DNA of 64,000 nucleotides, from NCBI GenBank assembly GCA_034231615.1, contig CM067317.1, positions 1,882,501 to 1,946,500 on the forward strand, written 5' to 3'. The DNA is from Meghimatium bilineatum. Lineage: Eukaryota > Mollusca > Gastropoda > Stylommatophora > Philomycidae. Within the stretch, counting starts at the first letter, position 1. The number at the start of each line of letters is the position of its first letter. Both the position numbers and the translations under genes were made by a program. Below, in pieces: positions 55,080 to 64,000 of the stretch. Below the pieces are notes generated by a model. The model did not search any database, had not been told where the DNA came from, and saw only the letters and a list, made by a program, of their open reading frames with translations.

Positions 55080-55960
55080 ACTTTTTCCTTCCTACTTTAC
55101 TCTCTCTCTCTCTTCTACTTTTCTCTACCTCCTGTCATATTTACTCTTTCTCCTAATTTACTCTCTCCATCCTACTTTACTTTCCTACTTTACTCACTCC
55201 CCTACTTTACTCACTCTCCTACTTTACTCTTCTTCCTACATTATTTTCTCTCCTTCTGAACACTTCACTACCTTACTGTCTCCCTCCCACTTTACGTTAT
55301 ACTATCTCACTGCCCCCTACTTAACTATCTTAATCTCTCCTACACTCCACTACCTTACTCTCTAATAGTCTACACTAACTACATTACTCTCTCCTACACT
55401 CCACTACCTTATACTCTCCTATTATCTACATTACACTTTGCTACTCTCACCTACCTAAGTTATTAACTCTCCTATCAACATTACACTCCTACCCTATTAT
55501 CCTACACACATTACTCTGATAACTACATTACTCTCCCATACCACCATCACTCTCCCGTGCACACATTACTCTGATATCTACATTACTCTCCTGAACACAC
55601 ATTACTCTGATAGCTACATTACTCTCCCGTGCACACATTACTCTGATATATACATTACTCTCCTGAACACACATTACTATTATACCTACATTACTTCCCA
55701 GCATACACATTACTCTGATAGCTACATTACTCTCCCATACACACACTACTCTGATATTCACATTACTCTCCCATACACACATTAATATTATACCACCATT
55801 ACTCTCCCGTGCACACATTACTCTGATATCAACATTACTCTCCCGTAAACACATTACTCGATACCTATATTACTCTCCCACACATATATTACTCTGAAAC
55901 CTACATTACTCTCCTGTACACGCATTACTCTGATACCTACATTTCCCTCTTACTTTCGTT
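55080..55960. repeat. Pyrimidine-rich and 36-bp array tract
   Basis: 55.08-55.50 kb is a loose CTACTTTACTCT-type low-complexity tract. From about 55.5 kb a 36-bp unit with TCTCCCGTGCACACATTACT and CTGATATCTACATT repeats about 12 times. The minus-strand frame 55528-55854 is a by-product. Confidence 0.85.
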
Positions 55961-56480
55961 ACCCGCATACTTGACTAACTCTCCCCTAAATGACTAAATT
56001 AGACGTTACACCACTATATCCCTCTAGCAGGCTCACACTCTGTTACCCGTATACTTGACTAACTCTCACCTAAATTAAACGTTACACCACTATATAACCC
56101 CAGCAGGTTCAAACTCAGGCACAATCACATCACTCAACTGTATCACTATCCATCTCTCTCCCGCTCCCTTTTCCCCCGTCTCTTCTAGCGGGCTGCGCCT
56201 AGTTTTCCTCGGTCGATATTCAAATGATGATTGACTCAATATAAAACCTCGAGTGACAGCATTCATCGCTCTGTCTGCGTGAAACCTTTGATTAGCTCCC
56301 GTGTGTGTGTCAGCAAACTTGTGGCACCGGTGCCTTACAAACATGAGCCAATACACAGACATCAAAATCACTGACCTTGCACCTTTAGAAATGGTTATCT
56401 AGCAGTCCGCATGTTAGGAAATAGATTGTCTATCTAACCGTCAGCATATGCTAGGAAATGAATTGTCTATATAACCGTAA
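55960..56480. other. Unassigned unique sequence
   Basis: It contains two copies of a CTAAATTAAACGTTACACCACTATAT-like stretch and a 93-codon minus-strand frame (56090-56371) with no recognisable motif. It is relatively CpG-rich at 56.15-56.35 kb. Nothing further is supported. Confidence 0.4.
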
Positions 56481-56483
56481 AAT

Positions 56484-57260
56484 TTGAGATAGGCGGATGA
56501 CACTGTTCTGATTACTAAAAGTGAGGAAGATCTTTCAAGATTTTATTCATGTAGTAGTCACAGAAAGTAAAGAGAAATGCCTCTTCCTAAATATAAAGAA
56601 AACAGAAGTAATGGTTATTTCAAAGAAACAAAATACCACACAGTGCAAGATCATAGTGAATGATATAGTATTAAAACAGGTCCACCAATTCAAATATTTA
56701 GGTACAACGATTACAGCAGATGGAAGAAGTTCAACAGAAATAAGATGCAGAATAGGATAGGCAAAAACAATATTCAGAAAAATGAAAAATATACTGTGTA
56801 ATATGACCTTGTCATTAGAGGTGAAAAAGAGAATTCTGCAGTGCTATATAACCCCTATACTAACATATGGGTGCGAGTCTTGGACAATAAACAAACTGGA
56901 AAGTGGGAAATTAGAGGCAATAGAGATGTGGTTCTATAGAAGAATGCTGAGAATACCATGAAAAACTGCTGTAGAGATGTTGAAATAGTCAAATGCGAAA
57001 CGGAGCGTAATCAATAATATAAGAAAAAGACAATCTTCACTTTTTGACCACTTCATGAGACAGGCAAGTTTGGAGAGCTTAGTCACAACAGACAAGATTA
57101 AAGGCAACAGAGACAGAGGGCGACAACGAGAAAAAATATTTGACAACTTGGCACAGCAGGAAAACAACAACGATCTTGATACATAATGCTGGAGATAGAG
57201 AACTGTGGAGAGCCATGATCGCCTACGCCAGACGGCATGGCACCTGATGACAATGATGAT
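56484..57260 (+). mobile_element. RTE-clade LINE 3' fragment
   Basis: This is the same family as the copy at 2.35 kb, recognisable over almost its whole length: a degraded YADD box (stop replaces Tyr before ADDTVLI), LFLNIKKTEVMVISKKQ, HQFKYLGTTITADGR, LTYGCESWTINKLESGK and a C-terminus ending AYARRHGT. The 3' end is a short TGATGA-rich tail. TAACCGT lies at both borders (about 56.48 and 57.26 kb) as a possible short target duplication. Confidence 0.88.
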
Positions 57261-57354
57261 CTAACCGTCAACATATACCAGGAAACGCATTAATTAATTT
57301 CAGTCAATAATTTCTCAATTAGATTACATATCTCAGGAAATAGATTGCATATTT

Positions 57355-57545
57355 TATCAGGGAATACTAATATAATATATCAGGAAATACTAATATAATA
57401 TATCAGGAAATACTAATATAATATATCAGGAAATACTGATATACTATACCAGGAAATTATAATATAATATATCAGGAAATTATAATATAATATATCAGGA
57501 AATACTAATATAATATATCAGGAAATACTAATATAATAAATATAG
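57355..57545. repeat. 23-bp AT-rich array, about 8 copies
   Basis: TACTAATATAATATATCAGG plus AAA repeats. A poly-C tract with T interruptions follows at 57.68-57.75 kb. Confidence 0.88.
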
Positions 57546-57883
57546 CACGAAATAAAAGGAAGTGCTAATAAAATAAAGAATTTCTCTTTCAGATGTTTTG
57601 GTTTCAGATGTTTAGGAACAATTTTCAGACACCGTAGCTGATATTTTTTTTTAAACTGTTGTCGATGTCAACTTTTGTCACCCTTCCCCCCCCCCCTCCA
57701 ACAACTTGCATTTTTCCATACCTCCTCCCCCCCCCCCCAAACAACTTTCATTTGTTCCATACCTTCCTTCCCCAATCCCCAATTTGTGTCCGCAAAGACA
57801 CACCGGGAAATATATTGGTCAACAGCCCTGGCACAGCCAATAAATGACTGAGATGTCATATACTGGTAGTAAAACATTGAGTT

Positions 57884-58264
57884 GTTACATTTCAGTATAT
57901 ATAGACCTGTGTTACATTTCAGTATATATAGACCTGTGTTACATTTCAGTATATATAGACCTGTGTTACATTTCAGTATATATAGACCTGTGTTACATTT
58001 CAGTATATATAGACCTGTGTTACATTTCAGTATATATAGACCTGTGTTACATTTCAGTATATATAGACCTGTGTTACATTTCAGTATATATAGACCTGTG
58101 TTACATTTCAGTATATATAGACCTGTGTTACATTTCAGTATATATAGACCTGTGTTACATTTCAGTATATATAGACCTGTGTTACATTTCAGTATATATA
58201 GACCTGTGTTACATTTCAGTATATATAGACCTGTGTTACATTTCAGTATATATAGACCTGTGTT
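57884..58264. repeat. 27-bp minisatellite, 14 identical copies
   Basis: GTGTTACATTTCAGTATATA plus TAGACCT repeats with no visible divergence, the most homogeneous array in the window. Frames are open on both strands because 27 is a multiple of three. Confidence 0.95.
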
Positions 58265-58372
58265 GAGTTTGAGACTCGTGAAAATGTAAACGTCTGAAAC
58301 TGGCAGCGAGAGAAGAGTGAGAGAGCATGTAACAAGCAAACAATGTTGACTGTAAGACCACATCAGTTTCAA
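58261..58372 (-). CDS. Candidate signal-peptide exon
   Basis: A minus-strand ATG opens a frame with a signal-peptide profile: a charged start MKLMWSYSQH, a hydrophobic core CLLVTCSLTLLSLPVS, then DVYIF. The frame runs into the 27-bp array at 57.88-58.26 kb, where each unit offers a weak ACAG|GTCTAT donor of the correct phase (1) to join the Ig exon at 53741. It is attractive as the 5' end of the receptor gene, but the donor is poor and nothing else supports transcription here. Confidence 0.27.
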
Positions 58373-58379
58373 ATGCAGG

Positions 58380-60660
58380 ATATGAGACGAGCAGCTCTTG
58401 GCATGGGCAGTGAGGCTATGAAATCATTGCTTATTGAATAGATCTTTCTAAAGCAGCGGTTCTCAAATTGGCTTCTGCCGCGACTTTCGCTAACAGAATA
58501 CCTACCACTTAACAACAGAATTAAATCAAGCCTTGCGAATCATGTTTTAGGTTATTCCCACCCGTGCATTTTGTTGGTAGACACTGGCAGGCTAGACCCG
58601 GGCGACACTAAGTATATAATAGTGACCAACATAAATTATATCAATAATTTTTTTTTAAATCACTAATAAGGGTGACTGCTTTCATTTTGTTATGCCTTAT
58701 CTGGAGATTGGTCGCCGTTCCGCGAATGGACTCTGGGGGTTTCGTGAGAAATTATCATGAACAGGTTAATCTTACGTATTTCAAGTTATTTTTGCGTGAA
58801 ATTTTATATTCGTATTTTCATTCCGAAATCGGATGTGTTGGCCATGAAGGTGCAAAATAATGCAGATCAGCAGTGAAACTTGCAGCAAAGAGTACCAGGC
58901 TGAAACCACACGAACATTCGTGTTAGTTCTCAGACAACTTGCAGCACAACGTAAATATGTGGGAAAACACGTGGAGATTGCATCTTAGACAAATACAGGT
59001 TTACGGGGTGTCCCCATCAGTCTCTGACTGGAACCTCATGATTGTGAATCCATAAATAGATAGGAATTAAAGTGCCCAACACACATGTGGAGATTGCAAC
59101 TTGGACAAACTTCAATTTATCCTGGTCTGAGGCACGACCTCCCTCTATTCTCTCACTTTTTAATGCTAAACTTCGTTTGATTTGAACATGTAACAAGAAA
59201 TAGTTCACTTTCCACAACGGGGTGCAGAGAGAACGCATTGCTCTAGGCGGACCCAGGGTTAGCAGATACCCAAATGTACCTCCTCGCGGTGCACTCTGGA
59301 AACAGAAATACAGCAGCTCGAGCTGATTCTGGCCAAATCATTTGGGGATCGTGTCCGAGAATGTGGAGGTAGCAGATGGAAAGAGATTTGACTGCACAAG
59401 AGACAGACAATATCTCCGACACCACCAGCATCACCACATATAGCGACACTGTCGACATACAGTGAAGATAGTCAGTCCAGTCCGAACATTGGAGGGGCGG
59501 CCAATGTAAAATGCACGTAAAGGTAGATGCATGGCGAGAGACAAATAGATTTCATACCGAGTACAATGAAACAATGAAATGGCAGAACAGCGTTAGAGGG
59601 CAGCGCGAATTGCAAATAGAAAGTGAAAAGTTCCTAGGAAAGGGGAACTACAAGCTCCGTCAGCTCGAGACGAGCTTCTAGTTACATGTGCTCCTTACAG
59701 ACAGAGACCCAGGCCCAATCATTGCCGTTCGGAAAAGCAAGAAGACCTAACACAACTCTAATGTCGAGCCTTCCTAAACCGGAAATATGCTCGCGAAGAG
59801 AAAGGGTTCCGTACCCGATGGGCTTAGGCAAGAAAGGTACAACGATGGCAGTCCTGGCCCAACTCTACTGTCAAGTTTTCCTATACCGGAAATACACTTG
59901 CAGAGAGAAAGGGTTCCGTACCCGATGGACTCAGGCACAAAAGAGACAACGACTTTAGCCCTGGCCCAACTTTACTGTCAAGTTTTCCTATACCGGAAAT
60001 ACACTTGCAGAGAGAAAGGGTTCAGTATCTGATGGGCTCAGACGCTATTGTGACAAGGTCGCTCAGCTCGAGAACGCCTTGCTCTCAAACGCGAAGTGTG
60101 AGACTCGAACTTGGACAATGGGTACACGATGTCGGTGAATGACACCTCGGCTAAGAGGGCGAAAGAGCCAGGGTCCAACTCTTCTGTTTAGTTCCTTCCC
60201 CTTAAGGAACCAGGCTCACGGATGAGAAACGGTTGAGTACCCGATGGGCACAGGCACAGTACGTCCAATTACACGTGGCAAGTTCATAGACAGTGGAACA
60301 CCTGTGCGAGACAGACGAGAGCAAAAATCGTCTGGGCGAAGAGACACCACATACACGCGTGCCTGAAGACAGATATGGAGGCTGTCACAAGCTAGGGTAA
60401 CCCACCCGAATTGTCACTGCATGCCGAAATCGGATGTGCTATGCCTACAAGGCGCATAATGGTGGCACAACGTAATCACGCTCCCGGCGGAAATCGCACG
60501 GATATCCGTGCTGGTAACAATGGAACGAACTCAAAACACACAAACTTTCCAAAACTATTTGACAAGGAACAGCTGCTGGTGAGAGGAATGAGAAGGAGCG
60601 AGGAAAAGAAAATCTTGGATTGACATCAAGAAATGGTGAGGATAATTTTTTCAACATTCA
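58380..60660. other. Unidentified, relatively GC-rich region with internal duplications
   Basis: Three copies of a roughly 118-bp block (AAGGGTTCCGTACCCGATGG, ACTGTCAAGTTTTCCTATAC) lie at 59.74-60.04 kb. CCGAAATCGGATGTG recurs at 58.82 and 60.42 kb. GTGGAGATTGCAACTTGGAC recurs at 58.97 and 59.08 kb. CAGCGGTTCTCAAATTGG at about 58.45 kb resembles a hAT-type terminus, but no partner end is seen. No frame resembles a protein. It may be a large non-autonomous element. Confidence 0.45.
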
Positions 60661-60799
60661 TCCATTGGTGTCTCTGTGATAGTATCTGGTTGCAGAACCC
60701 TTCACAGGCAGGGGGTTTCACAGTAAGAAGTGAGAACCCTTCACATATAGCAAAAGATGAACGGCGTGAAATGCAACACATTGAATGTTTTGCTCTTGT

Positions 60800-61880
60800 G
60801 TAAATGTTGTCACTATGGATGCTAGTGGCACACCATGCAAAGGTGTGTTTATCTAAGAAAGTGTCAAGCGACGATAAAACACAAACGTGTGTTTTTATAG
60901 GAACGTGTCAAGCTATGATCAAGTGCAACGTTTGTTTACCTAAGAACATGTCAGATAATAGACAGACGGGAATCATACCAGGTAGAAGCTTCCTGGTTGG
61001 TCTGAGGCAACGTGGGATTATTGTAACCAGACGGATCAATTTCTGATTGGTCAGAGCTTTTCCTCTGGGGAAATGAAAGCTTTTGATTGGTTGGAAGTTT
61101 CTGGAAGTTGGGAGAAACTTAGGAGTGGAGGACGGAGAGTGTGGGATCAGTCGAGAATCCGAGGATCAGTCGAGAATCCCGGAGCAGTCGACAGGATCAC
61201 ACAGAGTCCCCGGGACGTGTGTGGAGAGTTAGTACTTGTCTCACAGGAGACAAGTCCCTTGTTTGACTTCAACAACTGGAAACAAAGTTAGTTGACCAAA
61301 AAGTGAGATTAGTGGTAGATTAATGAGATGGTCTAGAATCTCACTAAGCTTGTACCAGAACGTGTGCTTAATTCTGGAAGTGTTAGAATAGTATGCAATC
61401 TTGACACTGTATAGTTTATATTGGCGATAGATTATACGTCTAGTAAAATAATGAGATAGTTCATAATCTCATTAAGCTCGTACCAGAACGTGTGCTTAAT
61501 TCTGGAAGTGTTAGAATAGTATGCAATCTTGACACTGTATAGTTTATATTGGCGATAGATTATACGTCTAGTAAAATAATGAGATAGTTCATAATCTCAT
61601 TAAGCTCGTGTCATAACGTGCGCCTATAATTCTGGAAGTGTTAGAATAGTATGCAAATCTTGACATTGTATATTTTATATTGATGATATATTATACGTCT
61701 CGGAGATATCAATTACTCCAGAGTATAATATTGGTTGTGTCGTTGGTTTGAAGTTATATTAAACGACATTCTGATTATGTATTAAGAAGTGACTCTGTGT
61801 TCATTGATAAGCACTTATTAAAACCAAGAAGAGATCTACGTCAGCAGTCATTGTTGATCAAACATAGAACCCAGGGTTCG
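60800..61880 (+). mobile_element. Putative 5' LTR region of an LTR retrotransposon
   Basis: This region precedes a gag frame and has LTR-like content: three imperfect copies of a roughly 50-bp block (GTGTCAAGC, about 60.84-60.96 kb), ATTGG (inverted CCAAT) boxes near 61.04 and 61.08 kb, a threefold 128-bp repeat (61.31-61.69 kb) and ATTAAA near 61.76 kb. TAGAACCCAGGGTTCGGATC near 61.87 kb resembles the complement of a tRNA T-arm and may be part of the primer-binding site. The LTR borders cannot be set without the 3' LTR, which lies outside the window. Confidence 0.42.
61310..61690. repeat. 128-bp tandem triplication in the putative LTR
   Basis: Three copies contain AATGAGATAGTTCATAATCT, CAGAACGTGTGCTTAATTCT and TTATATTGGCGATAGATTAT. 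Copies 1 and 2 are almost identical and copy 3 is slightly diverged. Confidence 0.88.
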
Positions 61881-62909
61881 GATCGCAACAATAATAATAA
61901 TGCTGTTCCTCTTCATTCAAAACTAATAAACATCTTCATTCAAAAGTAATATACAGTAACAACTCAACTCCTTCCTCCTTCACAAGAATATACTGTTACA
62001 CTGAGGCCTAGGACCAGTACGTTCCCGGCCAACACGAAGTGCTACCCTATACTTTATCATCACGAAGGCCAATTATACTGAAACACAGAAGTTTCAAAGA
62101 GAAAATCGGTGTGTGTTATATTTATATATTTTTCAAAGTTAGGACACGAGCTGTCGTGAATTTCAGTTACCTGTTCGTTAAGTAATCAGTGCGTGTGCAA
62201 TTAGTAAAATTTCAAGGAACAGACGGACATGGATGTGAGTATGTCTTGCTAACTATTTATCACAGAACAAAGAGAAGTGAACAATTGTTATATAATTTAC
62301 GAACAATCTATTACTATGTGGAGACTATAGTTAAATTCATAAATTCCCCGACAGGACCAGGACGACTGAGAGAAATGAACATTTGTTTTGGTGTTGAACA
62401 TTAATAGTGAAGTTAACAATTAATTAGATATTGAATTTATAAATACCATCCCACAAAAATTCATATAATGTCATTCCACAGAGATATATTGAGTTTATAA
62501 ATGTCATTCCACGGAGATATATTGAGTTTATAAATGTCATTCCACAGAGAGATATTGAGATCATATAATGTCATTCCACAGAGATATATTGAGTTTATAA
62601 ATGTCATTCCACAGAGATATATTGAGTTTGTAAATGTCATTCCACAGAGATATATTGAGTTCATAAATGTCATGCCACAGAGATATATTGAGTTTATAAA
62701 TGTCATTCCACAGAGGAGATAAGTAGCTACTTGACGTATTGGTTTCATGCATTTATATATATATGTCAATTTGATAATATAACTCAAGTAGGATTGTTGT
62801 TCACACAATTAGCGGTAGGCAGATTAAGGCTATCCAGGGTTAATAGTAGAGTTGAGAGAACGTCACAGAGCTAGTAACGAGAAACTCACAAAAGAGGTGT
62901 TGGTAGAAA
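61881..62909 (+). other. Leader between putative LTR and gag
   Basis: About 1 kb of untranslated sequence precedes gag. It includes a cluster of about eight 33-bp units (62.44-62.72 kb, GAGATATATTGAGTTTATAA) that stay open in several frames by chance. No splice site or protein signature is evident. A position near 61.88-61.90 kb is the likely primer-binding region. Confidence 0.4.
62440..62720. repeat. 33-bp array in the retrotransposon leader, about 8 copies
   Basis: ATTCCACAGAGATATATTGA and GTTTATAAATGTC form the unit. It lies about 190 bp upstream of the gag start. Confidence 0.9.
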
Positions 62910-64000
62910 ATGGAACAAAAGGCCTTAGCCCCAGTAGCCGACAATGAAGAAGTAGAGAAGTCTGAGCTGCGCGAGTTAATACAAGCCTTAAGATGGCAAG
63001 GCTCGGCTACCAGTATTACGCCGTTCTCAGGGAACGAAGCGCACTTCAAGAGCTGGATAGCAGAGATAGAAAAGTGCGCGTTGTTGACAAGAGCCAGCGA
63101 ATATAACAAGAAATTGTTAGCTCTGCAAGCTAGCAACGGTCTAGTAGCAGAGACGATTAGGCTCAGGATAGAGAGAGTACCAGCAGAATCCTGGAAGGAC
63201 TTCCAAGCGGGATTAGAACGGAGATATGGTGGACTCTCCGGAGCCGAATATGCGCTGGTAATGCTAACAAAGGTTAGACAAAACGTGGCTGAAACAGTGG
63301 AAGCTTTCGGAGACAGACTGTTACGTCTGGCAGAAGAAGCTTTCCCCCAGGAAATTGAGGAAAGAGGTGTAGGGAGAATACTCCTGCACTACTTTGTAGA
63401 AGGGTTGCTGCCAGGAGCGATTAAACGTCACCTCATTGAAACCGATCCCAGCACGCTAGACGATGCTCTCCGTTTAGCACAGACTAAGGAGCGCAATATG
63501 AAGTGGATCGAATTCAGGTTGGGCACGGAGCCCCATGAAAGGGAATCGGATACAGTAGAAAAGACGCTCCCACTAAACCAGGGGGGATTTGACAGATTCC
63601 GTGAAAGGAAACAGGAGTTTCCAGAGAGAGACCGAAGATGCTATAATTGTGGGCAGGTCGGTCACCTCAGGGCAGACTGCAGAAGGGGAGGATGGTATAA
63701 GCACGAATTTCCGCTAGATCAAAAATGTCGAGAAGAGACGAGATTCACCCAGCGATTCCTGGACGTCAGGAAACGACCGTTCCGCTCAGAGATAGGGGCC
63801 TACCAGAGAGTAGCCCAAGATACAGTACCCACAAGAAGAGGACAGGAGGTTGAACGGATAGGAGCAGTGGTCAGGAGGGACCAGAGGGGTCAGGTTATGA
63901 CCATACAGAAAAGGGTAGTTGTAGCCAGGAACGGGCACACGAGAGGAACCAGGACGAACGAAATACCCAGTCGGACGTTTGCGAAACAGAACAGGGGCGA
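62910..64000 (+). CDS. LTR-retrotransposon Gag, cut by the window end
   Basis: ATG at 62910 opens 363 codons without a stop to the last base, so the gene continues beyond the window. The capsid-like part includes ITPFSGNEAHFKSWIAEIEK and WKDFQAGLERRYGG, typical of Ty3/Gypsy-type Gag (F-x-x-W ... W-x-x-F-x-x-x-L-x-x-R-Y). A CCHC zinc knuckle, CYNCGQVGHLRADC, lies at about residue 246-259, followed by a basic tail rich in Arg and Gln. Gag would form the particle and bind RNA. The intact frame and the lower AT content than the flanks suggest a recent insertion. The assignment to Gypsy rather than BEL/Pao is provisional because pol is not visible. Confidence 0.85.
   Translation, partial: MEQKALAPVADNEEVEKSELRELIQALRWQGSATSITPFSGNEAHFKSWIAEIEKCALLTRASEYNKKLLALQASNGLVAETIRLRIERVPAESWKDFQAGLERRYGGLSGAEYALVMLTKVRQNVAETVEAFGDRLLRLAEEAFPQEIEERGVGRILLHYFVEGLLPGAIKRHLIETDPSTLDDALRLAQTKERNMKWIEFRLGTEPHERESDTVEKTLPLNQGGFDRFRERKQEFPERDRRCYNCGQVGHLRADCRRGGWYKHEFPLDQKCREETRFTQRFLDVRKRPFRSEIGAYQRVAQDTVPTRRGQEVERIGAVVRRDQRGQVMTIQKRVVVARNGHTRGTRTNEIPSRTFAKQNRG

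Noticed and set aside
55026..55259. 77-codon plus-strand ORF
   Set aside because: Low-complexity pyrimidine-rich tract (CTACTTTACTC repeats), no protein signal.
56090..56371. Possible first exon of the receptor (frame starting MILMSVYWLMF)
   Set aside because: A GTAAGG follows ATGTTT, but the phase (0) does not fit the phase-1 entry of the Ig exon, and the rest has no motif.
58445..58650. hAT-type terminal sequence CAGCGGTTCTCAAA
   Set aside because: Only one end is seen; no inverted partner or 8-bp duplication could be found in the window.
61865..61890. Primer-binding site of the LTR element
   Set aside because: The sequence resembles a tRNA T-arm complement, but the expected TGG start is absent, so I do not call it as a feature.
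1..64000. Excess of unit lengths divisible by three among arrays as evidence of coding
   Set aside because: Arrays with such units are over-noticed because they create ORFs; roughly half of the arrays here (20, 22, 28, 31, 34, 38 bp and others) are not multiples of three.

Overview
The window is animal nuclear DNA, AT-rich and without any prokaryotic gene organisation. Three things show this: a spliced receptor gene of immunoglobulin (Ig) and fibronectin type III (Fn3) domains with GT-AG introns and matching phases; RTE-clade and RNase H-bearing Jockey/I-type LINEs, tRNA-like SINEs, a mariner, a piggyBac-like MITE and an LTR-retrotransposon gag; and very dense minisatellites. A marine invertebrate, perhaps a lophotrochozoan, is my guess; nothing in the sequence fixes the phylum.

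Host gene (minus strand, about 53.74 kb down to 5.6 kb). Twelve exons join in phase: one Ig domain (two exons), four Fn3 domains (two exons each), a transmembrane exon and the start of a cytoplasmic tail. A plausible last coding exon with an acidic tail, a stop and an overlapping AATAAA lies at 5616-5774, and a candidate penultimate exon at 5949-6082. A signal-peptide-like exon near 58.3 kb may be the 5' end. Three to four further short candidate exons lie in the introns at 46.2, 42.3, 36.8 and 36.6 kb. The encoded protein would be a single-pass adhesion or guidance-type receptor with a tail of roughly 130 residues and no recognisable kinase or phosphatase domain.

Mobile elements. RTE-type LINE fragments lie at 2.35-3.37, 6.9-7.3, 17.8-19.6, 29.2-30.2, 39.9-40.6, 46.3-47.0 and 56.5-57.25 kb; two have clean target-site duplications. 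A 5'-truncated LINE with endonuclease, RT and RNase H lies at 30.2-33.7 kb (minus), and a second RNase H LINE at 12.7-14.65 kb (plus), with a 3' fragment of the same family at 41.75-42.1 kb. A mariner with an intact transposase frame, inverted termini and TA duplication spans 37875-39209. A piggyBac-like MITE sits in a TTAA at 20307-21195, and a long-TIR MITE at 39.41-39.75 kb. An LTR retrotransposon (LTR-like region, leader, gag) enters at about 60.8 kb and runs off the right end.

Minisatellites. About forty tandem arrays (units 15-128 bp) fill, by my rough estimate, a third or more of the window. The main pattern I see is that several arrays can be traced to a segment inside a transposable element: a 42-bp unit from a dispersed TTCTTCTTC-headed repeat, 21- and 30-bp units from RTE coding sequence, and about 58-bp units from a SINE head. 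One array reiterates the 5' splice site of a host exon four times at 27-nt spacing, in frame. Long ORFs inside arrays, including ones open on both strands, are repeat artefacts rather than genes.
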